Below, piece after piece: positions 32,671-44,056 of a DNA stretch of 64,000 bases (its first letter is position 1; every line of letters starts with the position of its first letter). The translations under genes and the position numbers were made by a program. The stretch covers positions 1,054,001 to 1,118,000 of the forward strand of contig JASGHI010000003.1 in assembly GCA_049841155.1 (NCBI GenBank), in the 5' to 3' direction. The DNA comes from ZC4RG30 sp049841155 (GTDB taxonomy: Bacteria; Pseudomonadota; Gammaproteobacteria; Steroidobacterales; Steroidobacteraceae). The notes under the pieces were generated by a model that saw nothing but the letters and a program-made list of their open reading frames with translations, was not told where the DNA came from and did not search any database.

Positions 32671-33849
32671 TCAGGCCTTGGGCAATGGCCGCGGCGCCAC
32701 GAAGGTCAGGACGCGGCGCGGATTGTCCACCATCATCCTGTGGATGGCCTCCTCGCTCACACCCTGGGCCTTCAGCGCCGGCAGCAGCGAATTGGAGATG
32801 TAGGCAAACCCGCCGCCGCCGTTCTTCGCCAGCTGCATCTGCGTGCAGACATCATGGCCAAGCAGGATGCGGTCGGTGAGCCCGGCCGCCACCAGATTGG
32901 CGATGTTCTGCGCCAGCTTCGCGGTGGCCTCCGGCGTTATGGCCTGGGCGCCAAAGCCGAGGAAGTCGAACTCTATGTAAGCGCCGCGCTCGGTGATGCG
33001 CTTCATCTGCGCCACATCGCCGGTGCCATTGTGGCCCATCACCACGTGGTTCAGGTCCACGCCTTCCTGCTGGACGATGTCGAGGATGCGCTGCTTCTCC
33101 TCCGGCGTGCCGCCGCCCATGTGGAAGGACATCGGCGCGCCGGTCAGCACGCTGGCGCGCGCGCTGGCCCGGGTGCTCTTGATCTCGTTGTCGGTCAGCG
33201 GCCGGCCTTCGACTCCGATCTCGCCGATGATGCCGGAGCGGATGTTCGTGCCCTGCGCGCCCACCGTGATGTCATGCACGATGATGTCCGTCAGCTCCTC
33301 CACCGTGCGCACGCTCATGTCACGCGGATGGAACATCTTCTGGTACCAGCCGGCGCCCATGACGACGTTCAGGCCCGAGGCTTCGGAGATGCGCTTCAGG
33401 CGCTTGGGATCACGGCTCAGCCCGAAATTGGACACATCGACAATGGTGCCGCCGCCGGCCTTCCTGAACGCCATGATCTCGGCGAGCTGGGTGTCGAAGT
33501 CATCCAGCGTGTTCCAGCCCGGCGGGAAACCCTTGGCCCAGTCCGGATCATGACCGCCGTCCACCCAGTCCTTCGGCGCCCGTTCCAGCGCCTGCTGCGA
33601 GAGCTTCCTCTGCGCGCGGGTCATCTGGTCGAATTCGCCCGCCGCGGTCGTGGGCGTCTTGAAGTGGATGAAGATGTGCTCGTGCATCAGCGTCTGGCCG
33701 GCCTTGTCCGGATCGATCGGCCCCCTGACGGTGAGGATCTTGCCCTCGAGGTTCGGGATGGCCGGCGCTGCCATGGCCTGCTGCGCGAAAGCCAGGGCCG
33801 AAGCCAGGATTGCGGCGAATGCGGTACGTCTCATGATGCCGATACTCAT
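32671..33849 (-). CDS. Exported phosphotriesterase-family amidohydrolase
   Basis: 392 residues with a signal peptide (AAILASALAFAQQAMA). The TIM-barrel metal site of the PTE family is visible: H56-E-H58 (LMHEHIF), MSFHMGG, VVMGHNG and LLGHDV. The bridging carboxylated Lys of true phosphotriesterases is replaced by Glu in GEIGVEG, as in E. coli PHP. Family members hydrolyse lactones, phosphoesters or other esters, so the substrate is open. Five bases separate it from the upstream lipoprotein gene. A shorter start (MRRTAFAA) is possible. Confidence 0.85.
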   Translation of the reverse strand: MSIGIMRRTAFAAILASALAFAQQAMAAPAIPNLEGKILTVRGPIDPDKAGQTLMHEHIFIHFKTPTTAAGEFDQMTRAQRKLSQQALERAPKDWVDGGHDPDWAKGFPPGWNTLDDFDTQLAEIMAFRKAGGGTIVDVSNFGLSRDPKRLKRISEASGLNVVMGAGWYQKMFHPRDMSVRTVEELTDIIVHDITVGAQGTNIRSGIIGEIGVEGRPLTDNEIKSTRASARASVLTGAPMSFHMGGGTPEEKQRILDIVQQEGVDLNHVVMGHNGTGDVAQMKRITERGAYIEFDFLGFGAQAITPEATAKLAQNIANLVAAGLTDRILLGHDVCTQMQLAKNGGGGFAYISNSLLPALKAQGVSEEAIHRMMVDNPRRVLTFVAPRPLPKA

Positions 33850-33853
33850 TGCT

Positions 33854-34636
33854 TCATTTCTTGGGCGGAAAATTCGTGGTGACTCCGTCGACGATGCGCT
33901 CGCGGTTGTTCTCTTCGCAGACGTAGTCCTGGATGGTCCAGTCGCGATGCCGCCGGTACAGGCGGCGCGTGACGTAGGGTGCCGTGAAAGCCTTGGGATC
34001 GATCATGGTGATCTCCGCTTCCAGCACGTCCGGCTCCACCAGCCGCCAGCGCTCCTTCACCTGCAGGGCATCGCTGTGCATCATGCCGGTGTTCTGCAGC
34101 ATGGTGTCTTCGCGCAGGCCGACGGTATCCATTACCAGCGTCTGCCCCTCCCAGTGCCCGATGGTGTGGCCGTTGTAGGACGGCTCCACATCCTCGGGAT
34201 GGCCGCGTCCGTCGGCATACACACGCCGCACCTGGCTCATGTATTCCTCGAGGAAGGTGATGCGCCGGCCTTGGTCGGAAATGACGATTTCCACCGGAAA
34301 CGGGTTCCAGATCACGCGCGGCACGCCAGGCCAGAGACAGGTGGCCGTCGGGTCATTGATGGGCCTGCCCTGCGCATGCGACTCCTGTACCACCTTCCAC
34401 TGGGCCGCATATTCGGCGTTGTACGGCGGATCGGCCGGACGGAACTCACGGCTGCCCAGCTCGTCGCCCTTGGCGGCGGAAGTAAAGTCGTCGATATGGA
34501 AGCCACTGAGGTTGTCCCAGAAACCCTCGAAATCCGGCAGTTCAGGAGCGCTCTTGGTCCGCGCAGCCGGAGAGCAGCCTGCGAGCATAAAGAGTGCCAA
34601 CACCGCGCCGGCCAACGAAACGGAAACGCTCTTCAT
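33854..34636 (-). CDS. Lipoprotein of unknown function (260 aa)
   Basis: 260 residues. Lipobox LAGC at about 18-21 (ALFMLAGCSPAA). Recognisable segments are FEGFWDNLSGFH, GVPRVIWNPFPVEIV, IGHWEGQTLVMDTVGLRE and WTIQDYVCEENN. This pattern recurs in exported proteins of sphingomonads and related bacteria, but I know no assigned function. It is the first gene of a short leftward unit with the PTE-family hydrolase (4-nt gap), so it may assist the same substrate. Confidence 0.7.
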   Translation of the reverse strand: MKSVSVSLAGAVLALFMLAGCSPAARTKSAPELPDFEGFWDNLSGFHIDDFTSAAKGDELGSREFRPADPPYNAEYAAQWKVVQESHAQGRPINDPTATCLWPGVPRVIWNPFPVEIVISDQGRRITFLEEYMSQVRRVYADGRGHPEDVEPSYNGHTIGHWEGQTLVMDTVGLREDTMLQNTGMMHSDALQVKERWRLVEPDVLEAEITMIDPKAFTAPYVTRRLYRRHRDWTIQDYVCEENNRERIVDGVTTNFPPKK

Positions 34637-34780
34637 GCAATCCCCTCGGCCAAATCCCGCGCCACTGGATTACGCAGCCCTGATAGGGCGTCCATCAAAC
34701 TATTTTTGATAGTAACTCTTGCACTACCAATCAACCAGCCTTCCCGCCCCAGACCCCGGAGATCATGAATGCAACGCCAG
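34637..34780. promoter_or_regulatory. AT-rich promoter region with short hairpins
   Basis: This gap between two leftward genes is AT-rich compared with its surroundings. It contains GCCCT-GAT-AGGGC (34677-34689) and ACTAT-TTTTG-ATAGT (34699-34713). It likely ends the LprI-SPRY message and carries the promoter of the lipoprotein/PTE unit. Confidence 0.4.
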
Positions 34781-35671
34781 CTAGCGCCAGCTGTTATAGC
34801 CGTCGGGTGCCGGATAGACGAATGGCGTACCGCCGAAATTGGCCTTGATGGCGCCGGAGGCAAGCAACAGATCGATCCGCTCGCTGCCGCGCACCTGCGC
34901 CGAATACTCGCGTCCCAGCTTGACCGCAGCACCCAGATTGCTGCCCGGATCCTTGCCTTTCCAGCTGCCATTCTCACGTATGTAGACCATTCCATTGTCC
35001 AGGTCGATCGCGCATCCGATGATCAGCGGACCGCGATCGCTGACTCGGATGCGATGCATGGTGCCGATGAATTCCTCCCCGGTCGCAAAGCCGGCCATGA
35101 CATCGAGCGGCCCCTGCTGTGCGACAGCCTGACGGTCGACGGCAACCTCGAAATACCATTTGCCCTCGATGTGCCGGGTCGGCATGCGGGGATTGCCCTG
35201 GGAGTCCGGGATGGTAGTGGCCATCTGGCTGACCGCAGTACGGGACTGCAGGAACTCAGCACGAGTTGGCGGCGGCCTGCCCTCGTTCATGGCCTCCAAG
35301 GTCGCAATCCTGTAGCGGGTTTCGTCGGTGACACAGCTGGCGACTCGCGGATCCTGCGCCACGGACATATACCAGCGCTCGCGGTCCGTTTCGCTGCTGG
35401 AAACATAGCAATGCACATCGCGGTCACGAATCCAGTCACGTTGAGAAGAACGCAGCGACTGGCGCGCACTTGCATCGATTTTCTTCATCAGTGCGCTGTA
35501 GAGCACATTGATGCGGGCATCAGACTCGCGCAACTCACGCGCAGCACAGCGGCTCAGTGCATCGCGCGTCTGAGGTGCGGCACAATCCGGCGGCGGCGCC
35601 TGGGCATGCAGCGGTGCAGACAGGAGGATGAGCGGTAGAAGCGGCGCGAAAAGCCTCTGCATTGACGACAT
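34781..35671 (-). CDS. Exported LprI-like/SPRY-domain fusion protein
   Basis: 296 residues: signal peptide (LLPLILLSAPLHAQAPP); residues about 30-130 resemble the LprI/DUF1311 domain with four cysteines (30, 42, 88, 113) likely in two disulfides and the SLRSSQRDWIRDRD helix; residues about 168-295 look like a SPRY/B30.2 domain (GKWYFEVAVD, IIGCAIDLDNGMVYIRENGS, GAIKANFGGTPFVYPAPDGY). LprI relatives inhibit lysozyme; SPRY domains bind proteins. The fusion suggests a secreted or periplasmic binder, perhaps against host or predator enzymes. The SPRY call rests on pattern only. It appears to be a single gene. Confidence 0.65.
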   Translation of the reverse strand: MSSMQRLFAPLLPLILLSAPLHAQAPPPDCAAPQTRDALSRCAARELRESDARINVLYSALMKKIDASARQSLRSSQRDWIRDRDVHCYVSSSETDRERWYMSVAQDPRVASCVTDETRYRIATLEAMNEGRPPPTRAEFLQSRTAVSQMATTIPDSQGNPRMPTRHIEGKWYFEVAVDRQAVAQQGPLDVMAGFATGEEFIGTMHRIRVSDRGPLIIGCAIDLDNGMVYIRENGSWKGKDPGSNLGAAVKLGREYSAQVRGSERIDLLLASGAIKANFGGTPFVYPAPDGYNSWR

Positions 35672-35764
35672 CCCTAATCATCCAGCGATCTGCAGAGTCT
35701 ACTCATCCGGCATCCCGAGGCCATTGGACATGCGGATCCAGTGACCTCGTTCGCAAATCACAGG

Positions 35765-36403
35765 TCACTCGGGGCGAAACTTCACCCCGCATCCCCCTAT
35801 CCCGCAATACCCATTGGGATTCTTGTGCAGGTACTGCTGGTGATAATCCTCGGCGAAGTAGTACACCGGGGCCATCGCGATTTCGGTGGTGATGCGCTCA
35901 CGCCCCGCCGCGTGCAGCGCCGACTGATAGGCGTCGCGGGAAGCCTCGGCGGCAGCGAGCTGCTCGGCAGTAGTCGCGTAGATGACCGAGCGGTACTGCG
36001 TGCCCACGTCATTGCCCTGGCGCATCCCCTGAGTGGGATCGTGGGATTCCCAGAAGGTCTGCAGCAGCCGCCCGTAACTGACCACGCCGGGATCGAAAAC
36101 CACTCTTACCACTTCGGCGTGACCGGTATGCCCGGAGCACACTTCTTCATAGGTGGGATTGGGCGTGAAACCGCCGGCATAACCCACGGAGGTGGAATAA
36201 ACGCCGGGCAGGCGCCAGAACAGCCGCTCGGCTCCCCAGAAGCATCCCATGCCGAAGATGGCCTGCTGGTAGTGGGCCTCGAAGGGACCCTGGAGGGGAT
36301 GGCCACTGACCGCATGCTGGGCAGGAACCCGGAGCGGGGTATCTCGCCCGGGCAGGGCCGCGGCTGCGGTGGGCATCACGGCGGACCGGGTAAACAGGGA
36401 CAT
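35765..36403 (-). CDS. msrA: Peptide-methionine (S)-S-oxide reductase MsrA
   Basis: 212 residues, close in length and sequence to E. coli MsrA. The catalytic Cys is C54 in GMGCFWGAERLF, and the family segments VYSTSVGYAGG, NPTYEEVCSGHTGHAE, DPTQGMRQGNDVGTQYRS and YLHKNPNGYCGIGG are all present. It repairs oxidised methionine in proteins. I start at MSLFTRSAVMP, which aligns with the E. coli start; the open frame extends further upstream but over the divergent small gene's promoter. Confidence 0.95.
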   Translation of the reverse strand: MSLFTRSAVMPTAAAALPGRDTPLRVPAQHAVSGHPLQGPFEAHYQQAIFGMGCFWGAERLFWRLPGVYSTSVGYAGGFTPNPTYEEVCSGHTGHAEVVRVVFDPGVVSYGRLLQTFWESHDPTQGMRQGNDVGTQYRSVIYATTAEQLAAAEASRDAYQSALHAAGRERITTEIAMAPVYYFAEDYHQQYLHKNPNGYCGIGGCGVKFRPE

Positions 36404-36460
36404 CGCCTGAAGATGACGCGTCCGGCAACTGAATTCAATAGCGGCTGGTATCATCAGGGC

Positions 36461-36733
36461 ATGGCCATGATTCAATCCGCGCACAACCTGCGCAAGCCGC
36501 ACAGCGAGGAACCGCACCCCTACGGTGTGCGCGTGAGCCTCAAGCCCAATGACCCTTTCCGCAGGATCCTGGGACCGGACTGGCACCGCCTGCACTGGTA
36601 CCGAAGCGCCGAGGAGCGCGATGCCGCATTGGCAGAGATGAGCCGCCGGCACGACTACTCGCGTCCCAAGGATGCTCCCACGCTGGAATTCTCCAAGGTG
36701 GAGAACCTGGTTTCGAGCCGCGGCCTGGCCTGA
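36461..36733 (+). CDS. Conserved small protein of unknown function (90 aa)
   Basis: 90 residues, basic and polar (MAMIQSAHNLRKPHSEEPHP, then VRVSLKPNDPFRRILGPDWH and FSKVENLVSSRGLA). No domain recognised. Its stop TGA is directly followed by the stop of the convergent patatin gene, forming TGATCA. It is divergent from msrA with 57 nt between. The reading frame is open far upstream, but msrA occupies that DNA, so I use the ATG at 36461. Confidence 0.55.
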   Translation: MAMIQSAHNLRKPHSEEPHPYGVRVSLKPNDPFRRILGPDWHRLHWYRSAEERDAALAEMSRRHDYSRPKDAPTLEFSKVENLVSSRGLA

Positions 36734-38986
36734 TCAGAATCCGCGGCCCAGCGACAGATAGAACGCGCTGCGCCCGCGCGCGTCGTAGCCGACGGCGAAG
36801 TACGCCGGACCCAGGAAAGTGTCGAGGCCGAAGAACACGCTGAAGTCCTTGCGCGCCGAGCCGACCTCCATGTCGCCGCGGTTCTGCCAGGCATTGCCCG
36901 CCTCGAACGACATGCCGGCATACATGGGCACGTTCAGGAAACCCTCACCGCCCCGGCCTACTTGCCGGTAATAGATCAGGCGCGTGATGGCGTAGTGCGG
37001 GCCGCTGAGCGTATCGGCAGTGAGTCCGGAGAGATTCAGGAAGCCTCCCAGCGTAAAGAAGCTGCGCGCATCCGCGAACTGCGGGTCGAGCAGCGAGCCG
37101 CCGGAGACCCACACCAGTCCCGTATTGCGCCCCCAGGAACGCGCCAGGCGCCAGTCGAAGCGCAGCGAGTCGGAAACCTTGTTCTCGAAGCGGCCGTCGA
37201 GCTGGCCGCGCCACTCCAGCAGCAGCGAATCGCCGCGTCGCGGGAAGGCCACGCTGTCGAAGCGGTCGAGGCTGTAGCGCAGGAAGGACTCGCGGGTGCG
37301 GAACCGGTCGCGGGGCTCCGTGGTATCACCGAGGCGTACCCAGGAACTGCCCAGCTCGCGGCCCATGCCGGCGCGCAGTTCCGCAGCGTTGCCGATCTGC
37401 CGGCCCACGTCGATGCCGTAACGCGTCGAACGCACGCGCAGCTCGCCGACCTGCTCCTCGGTGTCCGGGTCCACCTGGGCGACACTGTGTATCTGGAACA
37501 CGGCGCTGGGCGCCGCGAACCAGCGCTGGCGCTGGGAAAATGGCAGGAAGAGTTCGGTGGCGATGCGCGGCGTGCCGCCCACCTGCGCATCCCACACCCA
37601 TTCGGCGCCGGCGCGGTTGAGCTCGGTGAGCTTCACGCGCACTGCGGCATCGAAGGTGGAGTTGCCGGTGAAATCATCCTGCAGACGCAGACCGAAACGC
37701 ACGTAGTTCGGCCCCCAGGAGTTGGCGCGTGCGGAGAAGGTCAGCCCCAGGGGTGAGTCCGGATCGGCCGGGGACTGCGGCTCGAGGCGGTAGTCCAGCG
37801 TCTCCAGCACGCCCTGGCCATAGTAGCGGCTGACCCGGCTCTCGAGCTCCTCGAGCTGCAGCGGCTTGCCGGCCAGCGAGCCGAACAGCGTATTCACCGG
37901 CGCCGCGAATTCCCGCGAAGCCGCGTCCACCCGCACGAAGGCAACCTGCGTTTCGGGCAGCACGGGCATGCGGCGCTGCGCCAGCCACGCGGCGTAGTCG
38001 GCCTCGCCCAGAGACAACCGCGCCAGCCGCGGCACGGCCTCGCGCGCCGCCTGCTCGCCGATGTCCATGGCCCGCGTCAGGCGCGAGAAATCGAAGGAGG
38101 ACAGATTGCGCAGCGCCGGATCGATGAGGATGTCCTGCGGGCCGAGAGTGGCGCGCTCACGGTCGCTTTCGCGCCGGATGAGGATGGCGAGCATCTGGTT
38201 GGAAACTCCGGCCACGCTGTCGAGGCGGTCGCGCCCGACCAGCGTGAACCCCACATCGACGACGATGAGCACATCCACGCCCATCTCGCGCGCAATGCGC
38301 ACCGGCAGGTTGTCTGCGATGCCGCCATCGACCAGCAGCCGGCCGTCGCGCTCCACCGGCGCGAAGATGCCGGGCGCCGAGAGGCTGGCACGGATCGCGT
38401 TGGCCAGATCGCCGCCATCCATCACCACGCCTTCGCCGGTCTCCAGGTCCGTGGCTACCGCGCGGAAGCGGATCGGCAGCTCATCGAAGCTGCGCACCTG
38501 GCTCACGGGCAGGGTCAGTCGCCGCAGTATCTCGCTGAGCTTCTGGCCCTGGATGAGGCCGCGCGGCAGCTGGAAGCGCCCGTCGCGCAGGCCCAGCGGC
38601 AGGCGCACGAGGAAGTCGCGGTCCTCCCGCTTGCGCCGGAAGTTGAGGTCGGCGCGCGGCGGACGATCGCTGAAGGCGCTCTCCCAGTCCACCGAGGCCA
38701 GCTCCTTCTCGATCTGGGCGCCGGTAAGACCACTGGCATACAGGCCGCCCACCACCGCGCCCATGCTGGTGCCCGCAATGGCATCGACGGGAATGCGCAG
38801 CTCGTCGAGAACCTTGAGCACGCCCACGTGGGCAGCACCGCGCGCGCCGCCGCCGGAAAGCACCAGGCCGATGCGGGGCCGGCTGGCTGGGCCGGGTTCG
38901 CCGGCAAGCAATGGAGAAACGCCCGACCCCAGAAGCAGGATCAGGGCCAGAAGCGTTGCGGAACGCAGGGACATCCGCTGAAGCAT
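36734..38986 (-). CDS. Patatin-like phospholipase with C-terminal outer-membrane barrel (type Vd-like)
   Basis: 750 residues: signal peptide, patatin domain with the oxyanion loop GGGARG (45-50), nucleophile Ser74 in GTSMG and catalytic Asp220 in LLVDGGIADN, then a POTRA-like segment (about 345-400, PVNTLFGSLAGKPLQLEELE), and a C-terminal bacterial surface antigen (D15) barrel ending in GRGF. This is the layout of PlpD-type type Vd autotransporters of Pseudomonas and Fusobacterium, which display a lipase at the cell surface. It is transcribed alone. Confidence 0.88.
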   Translation of the reverse strand: MLQRMSLRSATLLALILLLGSGVSPLLAGEPGPASRPRIGLVLSGGGARGAAHVGVLKVLDELRIPVDAIAGTSMGAVVGGLYASGLTGAQIEKELASVDWESAFSDRPPRADLNFRRKREDRDFLVRLPLGLRDGRFQLPRGLIQGQKLSEILRRLTLPVSQVRSFDELPIRFRAVATDLETGEGVVMDGGDLANAIRASLSAPGIFAPVERDGRLLVDGGIADNLPVRIAREMGVDVLIVVDVGFTLVGRDRLDSVAGVSNQMLAILIRRESDRERATLGPQDILIDPALRNLSSFDFSRLTRAMDIGEQAAREAVPRLARLSLGEADYAAWLAQRRMPVLPETQVAFVRVDAASREFAAPVNTLFGSLAGKPLQLEELESRVSRYYGQGVLETLDYRLEPQSPADPDSPLGLTFSARANSWGPNYVRFGLRLQDDFTGNSTFDAAVRVKLTELNRAGAEWVWDAQVGGTPRIATELFLPFSQRQRWFAAPSAVFQIHSVAQVDPDTEEQVGELRVRSTRYGIDVGRQIGNAAELRAGMGRELGSSWVRLGDTTEPRDRFRTRESFLRYSLDRFDSVAFPRRGDSLLLEWRGQLDGRFENKVSDSLRFDWRLARSWGRNTGLVWVSGGSLLDPQFADARSFFTLGGFLNLSGLTADTLSGPHYAITRLIYYRQVGRGGEGFLNVPMYAGMSFEAGNAWQNRGDMEVGSARKDFSVFFGLDTFLGPAYFAVGYDARGRSAFYLSLGRGF

Positions 38987-39030
38987 AATCGCCTCCCCCG
39001 CCCGGACGCCACGCAGGAGAGTTCCCCGCC

Positions 39031-39780
39031 ATGTCCCTGGTCGTATTGTCGCTGATCCTGCAGGCCCTGCTCATCGTCCACTGCATCAAGACCGGCCGCA
39101 ACCAGATCTGGATCTGGGTGCTGGCGCTGCTGTCCTACGCTGGCGTGATTGCCTACATCGCGGCGGAGCTGATTCCCGGCCTGCTGCGCAGCCGGACCAC
39201 CCAGCGCACCGTCAAAGGCGTGCGCAAGGCGCTGGACCCGGGCGCGGACCTGCGGCGCCTGGGCCATCAGGCGCGAGTGACCGGGGGCGTGGATGCCCGA
39301 CAGCGCTACGCCGAAGAGCTGCTCCGGCAGGACCGTCCGCGCGAGGCCGTGGAAACCTACCAGCAGACGCTCAAGGGGCTGTACGAGCACGATCCGAACC
39401 TGATGCTGGGGCTGGCCCGAGCCCAGTTCGCCTGCGGCGAGGCAGCCGCGGCACGGGCCACGCTCGATGCACTGATGCGCCAGAACCCGGATTTCCGCTC
39501 GCAGGAAGGCCACCTGCTCTACGCCCGGGCGCTGGAGGCCGAAGGGGACACGGCACGGGCACTGGAGGAATACCGGACGCTGGCGGGCTACTTCTCCGGG
39601 GCCGAGGCCACGGTGCGTTATGCCCGGCTGCTGCAGGCCTCAGGACGGGCCGCCGAGGCGCGCGAACCGCTGCGCAGCCTGCTGGACCAGGCCGCCCTGG
39701 CTCCCGCCCACTACCGCCGGGGCCAGGAAAACTGGCTCCGGGAGGCCGAGCGCGCTCTGGCCGAGTGCCCGGTGCAGTAA
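39031..39780 (+). CDS. Membrane-anchored TPR protein
   Basis: 249 residues. Two N-terminal hydrophobic helices (SLVVLSLILQALLIVHCI and WIWVLALLSYAGVIAYIAA) resemble a PLDc_N-type membrane region, then tetratricopeptide-like repeats follow (RYAEELLRQDRPREAVETYQ, AQFACGEAAAARATLDALMR). It probably works as a membrane scaffold facing the cytoplasm. It precedes icd by 31 nt, which hints at co-transcription without an obvious functional link. Confidence 0.75.
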   Translation: MSLVVLSLILQALLIVHCIKTGRNQIWIWVLALLSYAGVIAYIAAELIPGLLRSRTTQRTVKGVRKALDPGADLRRLGHQARVTGGVDARQRYAEELLRQDRPREAVETYQQTLKGLYEHDPNLMLGLARAQFACGEAAAARATLDALMRQNPDFRSQEGHLLYARALEAEGDTARALEEYRTLAGYFSGAEATVRYARLLQASGRAAEAREPLRSLLDQAALAPAHYRRGQENWLREAERALAECPVQ

Positions 39781-39811
39781 ACTCCGCGGCGCTCGTTACC
39801 GAAGGACCCCC

Positions 39812-42034
<2,223 letters not shown>

Positions 42035-42041
42035 CTGAAGG

Positions 42042-43151
42042 TCAGCGCCTGCGCGGGCGGGCGGCGGGCACCTGCTGCGTGATGCAGTGGATGTTTCCGC
42101 CGCCCAGCAGGATCTCGCGGCCCGGCACACCCACCACTTGGCGCTCGGGGAACACGCGCCTGAGCTTTGCCAGCGCTGCAGCATCCGTGCGCGGATCCAG
42201 CAGCGGCACGACCACTGCGCCGTTGCACACATAGAAATTGGCATAAGAACCGGCAAGACGGGCGCCACCGGCGCGCGGCTGGCTGCCGGAACGCAGCCGC
42301 ACACCGGCGGCTTCGGCATCCGTCATCTTGAGCGGCCCTGGTGAAGGCAGCTTGTGCACCTTGAAGCGCCGGCCGCGGGCATCGCGCGCAGCACGCAGCC
42401 GCGTCAGTGCGTCGTTCGACACTTCCCACTGCGGATCGCGGCGGTTGTCCGTCCAGGCGAGGCAGATCTCCCCGGGACGCGCGAAGCAGGCGAGATTGTC
42501 CACATGGCCATCAGTCTCGTCGTTCACCACGCCCGCGCCGAGCCAGATGATGGTCTGGACTCCCAGATACGCCTTGAGTTCGCGCTCGATCTGCTCGCGC
42601 GACAGCTGCGGGTTGCGGTTGGGATTGAGCAGGCACTCCTCGGTGACCAGCAGCGTGCCCTGCCCGTCCGTGTGGATGGCACCGCCTTCCATCACCAGCG
42701 GCGCGCGGTAGCGGTCGCAACCTTCGACCTCCAGCACCTTGCGCGCGACCAGGTCGTCCTGGTCCCAGGGAAAGTACAGTCCGCCCGCCAATCCGCCCCA
42801 GGCATTGAACATCCAGTCCACGCCGCGGCGGCGGCCCGCGGCATTGACGACGAAGGTGGGCCCCACGTCGCGCATCCAGCAATCGTTGTTCGACAGCTCC
42901 ACAACGCGCACCGCCGGCGGCAACGCCGCGCGCGCGAATTCGTATTGCGCGGCGCTCGCGCCTACGGTGACCGGCTCGAAGGCGCTGATGGCCTGCGCCA
43001 CGGCGGCAAAGGCCTGCTGCGCAGGTCCAGCGCCGAGACGCCAGTTGTCGGGGCGCTCGGGCCAGAGCATCCAGGTGCCGGAATGAGGCTCGAACTCCGC
43101 CGGCATCCAGTAGCCATCGGCGGCGGGGGTGCGGGTCAGTGTGCGCGACAT
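42042..43151 (-). CDS. aguA: Agmatine deiminase
   Basis: 369 residues of the peptidyl-arginine deiminase fold. Markers are MPAEFEPHSGTWMLWPERPD, NNDCWMRDVGPTF, MEGGAIHTDGQGT and the catalytic Cys in LGGGNIHCITQQ. It turns agmatine into N-carbamoylputrescine and ammonia, feeding putrescine into the polyamine genes next door. The following enzyme of the pathway, N-carbamoylputrescine amidase (AguB), is not in the window. It lies 28 nt downstream of the HDOD gene. Confidence 0.93.
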   Translation of the reverse strand: MSRTLTRTPAADGYWMPAEFEPHSGTWMLWPERPDNWRLGAGPAQQAFAAVAQAISAFEPVTVGASAAQYEFARAALPPAVRVVELSNNDCWMRDVGPTFVVNAAGRRRGVDWMFNAWGGLAGGLYFPWDQDDLVARKVLEVEGCDRYRAPLVMEGGAIHTDGQGTLLVTEECLLNPNRNPQLSREQIERELKAYLGVQTIIWLGAGVVNDETDGHVDNLACFARPGEICLAWTDNRRDPQWEVSNDALTRLRAARDARGRRFKVHKLPSPGPLKMTDAEAAGVRLRSGSQPRAGGARLAGSYANFYVCNGAVVVPLLDPRTDAAALAKLRRVFPERQVVGVPGREILLGGGNIHCITQQVPAARPRRR

Positions 43152-43179
43152 CGCTGCATCTTAGCAGCAAGCCCGCAAC

Positions 43180-43953
43180 CTACTGGACGAGCGCGATGGT
43201 CCCCATGCGCGGCGCCACCCGCAGCAGCAGCGCATCGATGGAAGGTTGCGCGCCGCGCAGCAGATCCAGCAGGGACAGCGGCAGCTGCGCCTGGTCGAAG
43301 GCCGTCTCCACCACGCCCGGCGTGCTGCGGCCGGCATGCACGTGCTCGAATGCCAGCAGCTGCACCAGCGCCAGGTGGCGCGCAGCCGGCTCATCGCCGG
43401 TCCAGACATCGTCGGAACGCCATTTGGCCAGCAGCGAGCGCAGCGAATCGCTCAGCGACCACTGCGTGATCGCGCGCGTGGCGAGCGGCCCGTTCTGCGC
43501 CGCAGTGACTTCCTGAAGCACGGGCCCGCCGAGGCGCTGCCCCGAATTGAATTCGGCATGCGCCAGCGCCCGCAGCGCCAGCACATCTCCCAGGCGGTGC
43601 AGCAGCGCAGCGCCGGTGAGCAGCGGCGCATCACCCGCCAGTTCCGCCGCGAGCAGCCGCGCATAGCAGGCGGCGGTCAACGATTCACGCCACAGCTGGC
43701 GCATCTCCACTTCGCGCCCGGGCGCGTGGAACAGCGCATCGCGGAAACGCTGCAAGGCCCGCAGCGCCGCCATCTGCACCGCAAGCTTCGAGTGTTCTTC
43801 CTGGAGATGGGCCACACAGGCGGAAAAACCGCCCGGGCAGGAGGGAATCCGTTCCAGCGCATGGGCGAAGGCCGCCAGCACCCGCGGTGTATCGGCGGCC
43901 GGCGCGGCCGCTGCGGCACGGGATCCGAGGTAAACCACACGTGAATCCGTCAT
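43180..43953 (-). CDS. HDOD-domain protein
   Basis: About 257 residues with the helical HDOD pattern LTGAALLHRLGDVLALRALA. HDOD domains are HD-fold relatives that usually lack phosphohydrolase activity and serve signalling or scaffold roles. I place the start at MTDSRVVYLG; a few codons upstream are other ATGs. It sits between the PLP operon and aguA in the same direction. A role in controlling polyamine use is possible but not shown. Confidence 0.72.
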   Translation of the reverse strand: MTDSRVVYLGSRAAAAAPAADTPRVLAAFAHALERIPSCPGGFSACVAHLQEEHSKLAVQMAALRALQRFRDALFHAPGREVEMRQLWRESLTAACYARLLAAELAGDAPLLTGAALLHRLGDVLALRALAHAEFNSGQRLGGPVLQEVTAAQNGPLATRAITQWSLSDSLRSLLAKWRSDDVWTGDEPAARHLALVQLLAFEHVHAGRSTPGVVETAFDQAQLPLSLLDLLRGAQPSIDALLLRVAPRMGTIALVQ

Positions 43954-44056
43954 GCCGGCCATTATGTCCGGGCGCGGGCGGAGCAGCCGGTCGACGGCGC
44001 AAATCCGCAAACCCCATCACAGCGGGGCCGGGTCCGGACCGGTCCCGGGCCTTGCG

